DNA of 64,000 nucleotides from Galaxea fascicularis (Eukaryota > Cnidaria > Anthozoa > Scleractinia > Euphylliidae): NCBI GenBank assembly GCA_948470475.1, contig OX419343.1:16081828-16145827 (forward strand), written 5' to 3'. This document shows positions 57,183 through 64,000 of the stretch, in pieces. The first letter of the stretch is position 1; each line of letters opens with the position of its first letter. The translations under genes and the position numbers were made by a program. A model generated the notes under the pieces. The model was not told where the DNA came from and searched no databases. It saw nothing but the letters and a program-made list of their open reading frames with translations.

Positions 57183-58713
57183 CGGAAACATCTTAGAGTA
57201 TCCAAAATGGGAAAATGCCTTCGACGCACTGATAGAAGACCAAGTTGTTCGCCCCAACTACAAGCTTTATTATTTAGGCGAATATACGTGTGGAGCAGCG
57301 CAAAAAACGATCAGCAGTTTGCTAGGATTGCGAACCGAAGACGCTTACAAGAGAGCAAGAAAAACACTGAAAGAACGCTTCGGAGATCCCTTTAGAATTT
57401 ACGAAGCATACAGGGATAAACTGAGAAGCTGGACGCCATGCGTAACAAGCGCAGACTTGCAAGAATTCAGCGACTTCCTGATCATGACGCAAGAAACGAT
57501 GAAATCCGTGAAGTACTTAAAGGAATTCAAGAGTTACTCCACGATTCGAGAACTCGCAGCTCGGTTGCCTGCCTACTACGGAAATAAATGGAGGGAAAGC
57601 GCAAAGAGATTAGAAGCAAAATGTGGCGAATACTTCTTCGCAAACTTCGTTGAGTTTACACAAGAAGCATCCCTTGACGCCAATCACCCTGTATTTTCGC
57701 ACGATGCTTTAACGTCAACAAGAAAGGAACTGGAAAGGGAGAGAAACACCCCGGTCGATAAGATGAGGCGAAGCCCCGAAAGTAAGGATAAGAAGAAGCG
57801 ACATGGCACCTCCTTAACTACTACGGGCTTTGAGTCGTCACGCAAGGAGCCCCCGGATGCGAGTTCGTGTGTGCTGTGTAAAGGAAAACACAGTCTCGCC
57901 AAATGCAAGAACTTCCTGGAAAGGCCGTTTAAAGAAAGACTGGAACTTTGTATGTCAAGAGGAATATGCTTCTCCTGTCTTATTCAAGGTCACACGGCAC
58001 GAAGCTGCAAGCAGAAAACTCTGTGCGAGGTTTGTAAGAAGCCACATGCGACTGCCCTCCACCGCTTCTCATCTGAGGAGAAAAAACAAGAAAGCACTCA
58101 GGAAACCGTCACAGCCACAAACAATTGCGTGAACTGCAGTAATACTACAACCTCCATGATCCTCCCGGTGTGGATTCATCACAAGAATGACCCAGATCGC
58201 CAAGTAAAGGCTTACGCTGTACTAGATGATCAGAGTGACACCTGTTTCGTTACCGATGACGTAATACACAAGCTTGGAGTAACTGGTCCCGCCATTAAGC
58301 TAGAGCTGGGCACCATGCATGCCATAGAGAAAATTGATACACAAAGAATTGATGGTCTCGTCGTATCACGTTACGACAGCAAGGTAGACATATCCCTCCC
58401 TAAGACGTACACAAGAACACATATACCAGGCCAACGTGGACAGATTCCTCGCCCGGAAACCGCCCGCAAGTACGGGCACCTAGAGAAAATTGCTGACGAG
58501 ATCCCGCCATATGAAGAGCACTTAAGCATTGGTTTATTGATTGCCAATAACTGTGTTCGTGCCTTAAAGCCAAGATCCATAGTCCCTGGTAGGTCAAATG
58601 ACCCCTACGCTATACGTACAACATTGGGCTGGGGAGTGGTGGGAGCAAGAAACCACGGAGATCATGATAGTGAAATTGAGATGACAGCTGGATGCCATCG
58701 CATCGCTACATGA
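57178..58713 (+). pseudogene. BEL/Pao gag C-terminal part, zinc knuckles and protease
   Basis: Open from 57178 in frame 1 (first ATG 57319) to a TGA at 58711-58713. It begins with the DUF1759-like gag domain (LEYPKWENAFDALIEDQVVR, GLRTEDAYKRARKTLKERF). Two Cys knuckles follow: CVLCKGKHSLAKC at about residue 184 from 57319, and CFSCLIQGHTARSC at about 217, with CEVCKKPHATALH after. The aspartic protease starts AYAVLDDQSDTCFV, with the active Asp near residue 303. It runs to RTTLGWGVVGARN, the conserved end before the RT. The TGA is the only break between protease and RT, and the frame is otherwise continuous into 58777. Confidence 0.88.
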
Positions 58714-58776
58714 GAAATACTAGGCAAAGAAGCCTCAACTGGCAAGTTCATCCCTCTAAAGAGTTGTAAGGAGATA

Positions 58777-61700
58777 ATGGCACCTTCGGCCATCAAGACA
58801 ATGTTTGAGCAGGACTTTTCCGAATGTCAAGATGCGAACTTAGCCATGTCTCAAGAAGACCTGAAGTTTATGAAAATTACTTCCAATGGAATTCATAAAG
58901 CGGATGACGGGCACTACGAAATTCCGTTACCACTTCGTAACGAGAACGTCCACTTACCGTGCAACAAGAAACACGCTGAAGCACGATTAAGGCAGTTAAG
59001 CCGAAGATTCGCCATTGACCCGAAATACAAGGAAGATTACGTGACATTTATGCAGAAGATGATAGAAGAAGGTCATGCAGAGAAGGCCCCCGAGCAGCGT
59101 GAAACAGCTTGGTACATTCCTCATCATGGGGTGTATCACCCTAAGAAGCCCGAGAAGTTACGAGGAGTCTTCGATTGTTCAGCGGATTTCCAGGGACATT
59201 CCCTTAATCGCCACCTTCTGCAAGGCCCTGATCTGACGAACTCCCTGGTTGGTGTCCTGTGTCGTTTCAGGCAAGAACCTGTGGCATTCGCTTGTGACAT
59301 CGAGGGCATGTTCCACCAGGTCCACGTCAATGAAGAGCACCGTGACCTTCTTCGCTTTCTCTGGTGGGAACAAGGAGACACCTCAAAGGAGCCAACAGAA
59401 TATAGAATGACGGTGCATCTCTTCGGTGCCACCTCCTCCCCAGGCTGTGCTAATTTAGCCCTAAGAACTGCTGCTGACGATGGTGTGAATGAGTTTGGAG
59501 CAGAAGCAGCTTCCTTTATCAAAGAGAACTTCTATGTTGACGATGGGCTTAAGTCAGTTCCTACAGTACCAGAAGCCATTGAATTGATTAAGAATAGCAC
59601 TGAAATGTGCATGAGAGGCGGCTTCAGACTTCACAAGTTCACGTCTAACAGTAAAAAAGTTGTCGAATCCACACCCACAGAGTCGTGCGCCAAAGATATC
59701 AAGGAACTTGATTTGAACCGTGATTTACTTCCCCCCGAACGTGTGCTTGGCGTAGAATGGAACATTGAGAATGACGCTTTCAAGTTCCGTATTACCCTTA
59801 AGGATAAACCACTGACGAGACGTGGCATTCTATCAACAGTAAGCTCAATATACGACCCGCTTGGTTTCGCTGCCCCATTCCTGCTACGAGGAAAAAGAAT
59901 ATTGCAGCTGCTATGCAAGGAAAGCATAGGCTGGGATGACAACATACCTGACAAGCTTCGCGAGCAGTGGGAAATGTGGCGAAATGAACTTCCCCTTCTA
60001 GAGATGATGGAAGTCCCAAGGTGTTTCAAATTAAAAGAAATGGATAATCTCAAGAAGGTCGAGCTACACCACTTCTCGGACGCTAGCACAGAAGGATACG
60101 GCCAGTGTTCTTACCTCCGTCTAGTGGACACAAGAAACAGAGTGAACTGCTCACTAGTTATGGGCAAGGCACGTGTTACCCCCCTGAAGCCGATAACCAT
60201 ACCGCGCCTTGAGCTGACAGCTGCCCTGGTATCCGTCAAAGTTAGCGAGATGCTGAGCCGAGAGCTGAGATACGATGAAGTTGAAGAAGTGTTCTGGACT
60301 GATAGCAAAGTAGTTCAGGCATACATCCACAATGATGCACGCTGGTTTCACACCTTCGTCGCAAATCGAGTGCAACAGATTAGAGAACGCACTGTCCCCG
60401 AACAGTGGAAGTACATTGACGGAAAGAACAACCCGGCTGATGATGCTTCGCGTGGTTTGAGCCCCAAAGACCTCCTGAATTCTTCGAGGTGGCTACGAGG
60501 ACCACCTTTCCTTTGGGATCCCCACTATAGCTGGAAGAATTTCGACAATAGCGAACACGAATCTCTACAGCCTGATGATAAAGAAGTAAGGAAAGCGTCT
60601 TCCTTCACAACCTTTACGACAACCAAAGATCCATCCGCAAGCCTTCTTCAACGGCTAGAATACTTTTCAAGCTGGTTCAGAGCAAAACGGGCGGTTGCCA
60701 TGTGCTTGCGTTACCGAAAAATCTTATTAGAAAGAACACGTGGAAAGCAGACAACTGTGGATGGAGTAAAGACAAGATCTGCAGCAAATGAGTATCGTCC
60801 GGTTGACGTCGATGAGCTGAAGGCAGCAGAACAAGAAATTATAAGACATGTGCAGAAAGAAACTTTTAAAGAAGAGATAAGTAAACTGAAGATAACTACA
60901 GATTACGAAGCCCACATGGAAGATGACTCAAAATTCAGGATTCAGAAACCTAAAGGAGCCAGTCCCCTCTCTCGTCTGGATCCATTCCTAGATCACAGCA
61001 ATTTAGTAAGAATTGGTGGACGAATAAGACAAGCAAGTATCTCCCAAGACGTAAAACACCCCATTGTTCTGCCTGGACAGGGACACGTAAGCAAGCTCCT
61101 GGTCCGACACTACCATGAAAGAGCTCTACACCAAGGAAAGGGAATTACTCTGAACGAAATCCGTGCCTCTGGCTACTGGATCATAGGCGGTGGCTCAGTA
61201 GTTTCTAAGCTGGTCCATGAATGCGTCACTTGCAGAAGGCTTAGAGCGAAGGTGCAAGAACAGAAAATGGCAGATCTCCCAGCAGACAGATTAACACCTA
61301 CCCCTCCTTTCACATATTGCACAGTGGACTATTTCGGACCCTGGTACGTAAAGGAAGGACGCAAGGAACTCAAGAGATATGGGGTACTATTCACATGCCT
61401 AGTCACAAGAGCCATTCACCTAGAAGTCGCCAACTCCTTGGAAACAGACTCCTACATCAACGCCCTTCGCCGTTTCATATGTAGGCATGGTCCCGTACGT
61501 CAGATGCGCAGCGACAATGGCTCAAATTTCATCGGAGCTCGAAGAGAACTTAAGGAAGCGTTAGCCGAAATGGACCAAAGCCAAGTAAAACAAGAGATGC
61601 TGAAAGAAAACTGTGATTGGTTCGAGCTCAAACTCAACGTTCCCACTGCCAGTCACATGGGTGGAGTTTGGGAACGCCAAATAAGAACCGTGAGAAGTGT

Positions 61701-62265
61701 GCTCTCCGCCCTACTGGAGAAAAACGGTCATCAAATGAACGATGAAGCCCTACGGACCTTCATGTGTGAAGCGGAGGCAGTAGTTAACAGCCGACCCCTA
61801 ACATCAGAAGGTATCACCCCATCAGAAACAGCAGAACCACTCACGCCAAATCACTTCCTGACCTTGAAAACAAGGGTAGTCTTGCCTCCACCAGGAAAAT
61901 TCACATCCGCTGACCTGTATTCAAGAAAATGGTGGCGACGGGTTAAGCATTTAACGAACGAATTCTGGTCCAGGTGGAAGAAAGAATTTCTTCTCTCTTT
62001 GCAGACAAGGCAGAAGTGGACTCGACCAAGGAAGAACCTGCAAGTTAATGACATCGTGATTATCAAGGATGATGTTCTCCCAAGAAATCACTGGAAGTTG
62101 TGCCGCGTTATTGAGGCCCAATCAGACCAGGATGGGTTGGTACGGAAGGTGGTGCTAGACGTTGGCAGTCAGAACCTAGCACCGGACGGAAAAAGAAGTC
62201 AGCCGTTGACAACGCTGGAAAGACCAATCCACAAGCTAGTGCTGCTGATATCAGAGGATCAGTAA
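58777..62265 (+). CDS. BEL/Pao RT, RNase H and integrase, intact
   Basis: 1,162 residues with no break. RT: WYIPHHGVYHPKKPEKLRGV, PVAFACDIEGMFHQV, and the catalytic YVDD at 253-256. RNase H: VELHHFSDASTEGYGQCSYL, and D509 in WTDSKVVQAYI. Integrase: zinc region (HYHERALHQGKG, CVTCRR), then D851 in TVDYFGP, D913 in RSDNGSNFIGA and E966 in GGVWERQIR, the DDE triad with 61 and 52 residues between. The end (KWWRRVKHLTNEFWSRWKKE, NHWKLCRVIEAQ) is the DUF5641-type domain. The first ATG lies 63 bases after the TGA, and translation in the active element would reach it as part of one gag-pol polyprotein. Confidence 0.95.
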   Translation: MAPSAIKTMFEQDFSECQDANLAMSQEDLKFMKITSNGIHKADDGHYEIPLPLRNENVHLPCNKKHAEARLRQLSRRFAIDPKYKEDYVTFMQKMIEEGHAEKAPEQRETAWYIPHHGVYHPKKPEKLRGVFDCSADFQGHSLNRHLLQGPDLTNSLVGVLCRFRQEPVAFACDIEGMFHQVHVNEEHRDLLRFLWWEQGDTSKEPTEYRMTVHLFGATSSPGCANLALRTAADDGVNEFGAEAASFIKENFYVDDGLKSVPTVPEAIELIKNSTEMCMRGGFRLHKFTSNSKKVVESTPTESCAKDIKELDLNRDLLPPERVLGVEWNIENDAFKFRITLKDKPLTRRGILSTVSSIYDPLGFAAPFLLRGKRILQLLCKESIGWDDNIPDKLREQWEMWRNELPLLEMMEVPRCFKLKEMDNLKKVELHHFSDASTEGYGQCSYLRLVDTRNRVNCSLVMGKARVTPLKPITIPRLELTAALVSVKVSEMLSRELRYDEVEEVFWTDSKVVQAYIHNDARWFHTFVANRVQQIRERTVPEQWKYIDGKNNPADDASRGLSPKDLLNSSRWLRGPPFLWDPHYSWKNFDNSEHESLQPDDKEVRKASSFTTFTTTKDPSASLLQRLEYFSSWFRAKRAVAMCLRYRKILLERTRGKQTTVDGVKTRSAANEYRPVDVDELKAAEQEIIRHVQKETFKEEISKLKITTDYEAHMEDDSKFRIQKPKGASPLSRLDPFLDHSNLVRIGGRIRQASISQDVKHPIVLPGQGHVSKLLVRHYHERALHQGKGITLNEIRASGYWIIGGGSVVSKLVHECVTCRRLRAKVQEQKMADLPADRLTPTPPFTYCTVDYFGPWYVKEGRKELKRYGVLFTCLVTRAIHLEVANSLETDSYINALRRFICRHGPVRQMRSDNGSNFIGARRELKEALAEMDQSQVKQEMLKENCDWFELKLNVPTASHMGGVWERQIRTVRSVLSALLEKNGHQMNDEALRTFMCEAEAVVNSRPLTSEGITPSETAEPLTPNHFLTLKTRVVLPPPGKFTSADLYSRKWWRRVKHLTNEFWSRWKKEFLLSLQTRQKWTRPRKNLQVNDIVIIKDDVLPRNHWKLCRVIEAQSDQDGLVRKVVLDVGSQNLAPDGKRSQPLTTLERPIHKLVLLISEDQ

Positions 62266-62421
62266 AGACCGGGGAATCCCCGTCGAGGAGCCATCAGAGA
62301 AGTTTCTTATAAAAGTACTATGGATATTTAGAACGTAGATAAGCCGAACAATGAGACGATTTTATTTTTTGAGAATAAGCTAGTGATTAGAGTAAATTAA
62401 CGTATTAATTTAGGGGAGCCA

Positions 62422-62970
62422 TGTAACCGCTTCCGTTAGAATCGAATTTAAGTCGCGAAATATTTCGTGGTTTGATTTACGTTACCGCCGTGATTACCGC
62501 ATTATAGATAGGCATAGTTCATAACTCGCGTTTCAGTTCCACCTAAGACCCCTTGAGATCAAGATCTATTGGTACACTAGAAGACAAGTTAGAGCGAAAT
62601 TCTCTTAAGAAATCAAGACCCGCGAACGTTGGTAAGCAACAATTTACTCTGTTTAAGGTTACAATGTTATCTAAGTTTGTTATTCCAAAGTTATAGATTT
62701 CGCTAGATTTTTGAGCACCTTTGAGTTCTTTTCTATATCACGTGCGCTTAGTTCAGTGATCATTTTTGTTATGAAGGAAACGAATATTTAGGTGATTTTC
62801 TTAATGTAATATTTCAGTTGACCGCTTCGATTAGTGCCCTAGGCCACAAGAATAGGGATACGAAGGAACAATTAAAGGAACCGTAAACCTATATTGGCTT
62901 GGTCTTTTCGACTGCGCGTGTAACAACTCGGGAGCGAGACTTTCATTTCTAACTTAGTGAAACCATTACA
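62422..62970 (+). repeat. BEL/Pao 3' LTR
   Basis: 549 bases. Differences from the 5' LTR: G/C at base 6, T/C in ATATTT(T/C)GTGG, T/C in GCGAA(T/C)GTTGG, T/C in TTATT(C)(T/C)AAAG, G/A in GAGC(G/A)CC, and one missing G in GCCCT(G)AGGCC. Three of the five substitutions lie in CpG contexts. A purine-rich AGGGGAG (62412-62418) just upstream is the polypurine tract. Confidence 0.95.
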
Positions 62971-63180
62971 AAGGGTACATACAAGCATACTGCTGTATAC
63001 ATCCCAGACAATCTACAAAAATAGACAGTCAACGACTGCATGTGGCTACTGCTTTAGAATCTTCCCATACACGTGCGAAATGTAGGTCAGTTGTTGAGGA
63101 AGCAAATCACCAGCCTTTACTCTTTACATGTTCTGAGAGTCACGCAAGGCACACTTTTCTGATCAGAGATGTATTAGAAT
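62971..63180 (+). pseudogene. Decayed gene used as BEL/Pao insertion site, 3' part
   Basis: After the 3' copy of AAGGG the host sequence resumes. It reads in pieces such as YIPDN and ACGYCFRIFPYTCEM, interrupted by stops, consistent with a Cys-containing end of the gene cut at 55407. The preservation is poor and the limit is arbitrary. Confidence 0.4.
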
Positions 63181-64000
63181 TTTCGCTCAGTTAGTATCTG
63201 ATCTTGCTTCCAATTTTTATTTCAAGGGCTAAGAGGCCGCACGGAATGCCGAACAACGGCATTTCGGATGGAAAAGCGTTTCCAAAAAGCAAGCCGGAAG
63301 GACAGCAGTTTCATATCTAACTTAAATATTATTCAGGTCGAACGGCTAGGAATATGTGTCCCGGCTTATTTAAGTCTGACTTTCGTGTCACATGCTCAAA
63401 GAAGTGAACTTGAGAAACGGCTTGTTGAGACAATTGAAACTCCTTTCCTGGAAACATTTTCAGCCTAAAATTAAAATAACTGAGGAAGACTCGCATTCAA
63501 AAACGATGGTCAACGATAATGGTGCAAGAACTTGTTAAACAGACGATTGTTAAACGTGTAGATTTCTGTACAGTAAGTGAAAAGTGCAAATTTGCATACA
63601 TGTAGTAACATGATCTCTCCAAGTGCAAGAGATGTTTATCACGGAGACCAAAATAGGTTTTGAGGGTCTTTTCAAAGGTAAATCACTTTGAATAGAAATG
63701 ACGCCTAGATGCAGAGGTTTTTCAGTTACACAATATTTTACGGTCTATTTTGTGAAGATTGTGCAACGAGTTATGCGATTGTTTTGTGAACCGTGCAATG
63801 AATGCGATTTGGGGTAAACATTGGCGCCTTTGGTCCTTGAATACAGTAAATCCGATATTAATCTCCTAAGAGCCTTCTTGCATGGCAGGCTGTGAAGTTG
63901 AAACATCACCTTCTTTAGCCATTGAACATAGTAAATCTTAAATATATGAACTACGGACACGTCGCCTCCAGAGCCCATTCGTGCTTAGTCCGGAAGCAAT
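63181..64000. other. No gene supported
   Basis: A 66-codon ORF at 63268-63468 has no domain. AATGCCG and CGGCATT at 63245-63263 form a small hairpin. Nothing else is seen up to the window end. Confidence 0.4.

Larger units (their letters stand above)
55408..62970 (+). mobile_element. Complete BEL/Pao LTR retrotransposon
   Basis: 7,563 bases, flanked by a 5-base target duplication AAGGG (55403-55407 and 62971-62975). LTRs are 550 and 549 bases and differ at five positions plus one indel, so the insertion is recent. The internal region holds gag, protease, RT, RNase H and integrase in the order usual for BEL/Pao; no envelope gene is present. Confidence 0.95.

Noticed and set aside
55408..62970. 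Endogenous virus with envelope
   Set aside because: After integrase and the DUF5641-type end there is only 156 bases before the 3' LTR, so no envelope gene is present.

Overview
The window looks like a piece of a cnidarian nuclear genome, most likely a stony coral or other hexacoral, though nothing in it fixes the species. The base composition is AT-rich. Introns have ordinary GT-AG borders with pyrimidine tracts. The repeat mix is an early-animal one: CR1/L2-type and Tx1/L1-type LINEs, a DIRS element with a tyrosine recombinase, a Penelope-like element carrying a hammerhead-ribozyme core, BEL/Pao LTR elements, a PIF/Harbinger transposase, a TTAA-flanked MITE and a tRNA-headed SINE. There are no bacterial operons, rRNA genes or CRISPR arrays.

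Layout. 1-2270: a virus-like or Maverick-like pair of intronless genes (a phage-tail-fibre/LamG-like protein and a two-membrane-helix protein), followed by a palindrome and two tandem-repeat arrays. 2313-4740 (-): a CR1/L2-like LINE that keeps its 5' end but has lost its reverse transcriptase. 5147-10121: a perfect hairpin, a small charged ORF, a 0.54-kb inverted-repeat MITE and a nearly intact Harbinger transposase (-). 10400-14836 (+): a nearly full-length CR1/L2-like LINE ending in a hairpin and an (ATG)n tail. Directly after it, 14838-15758, lies an F-box gene with one intron. 16605-21590 (-): a DIRS element (GAG, RT-RNase H, tyrosine recombinase) interrupted at 18794-19598 by a Penelope-like insert with a target-site duplication. 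21640-21905 holds a second recombinase remnant.

23260-24957 (+) is an intron-containing gene of unknown family with zinc-binding motifs, cut off by a GTGTGAT-rich repeat. 26034-26756 (-) is an acidic ORF whose C-terminal part is a short-period minisatellite. 29575-32370 is long non-coding DNA. 32372-39480 (+) is a multi-exon BEN-domain gene whose exon phases agree almost throughout; its introns carry a SINE and a TTAA MITE.

40020-50929 is a three-level nest. A decayed intronless gene is split by a Tx1-like LINE (40481-49454, 16-base duplication, poly-A tail). The LINE's ORF1 is in turn split by a 3.7-kb inverted-repeat DNA element (45513-49190) whose ends are packed with CAGATCTG and CTGCAG words. 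51650-54390 (-) is a BEL/Pao fragment whose RT core has been deleted. 55408-62970 (+) is a complete young BEL/Pao element: 550/549-base LTRs about 1 percent apart, 5-base duplication AAGGG, and a gag-pol frame broken by two TGA codons and one frameshift. It sits inside another decayed gene.

How it fits together: the genes that look functional are the F-box gene, the BEN gene, probably the zinc-motif gene, and perhaps the two virus-like genes at the left edge. Most of the rest is transposons at different stages of decay. The least explained items are the left-edge gene pair with its repeat arrays, the 3.7-kb element with word-rich ends, the GTGTGAT repeat, and the two decayed gene families used as insertion sites.
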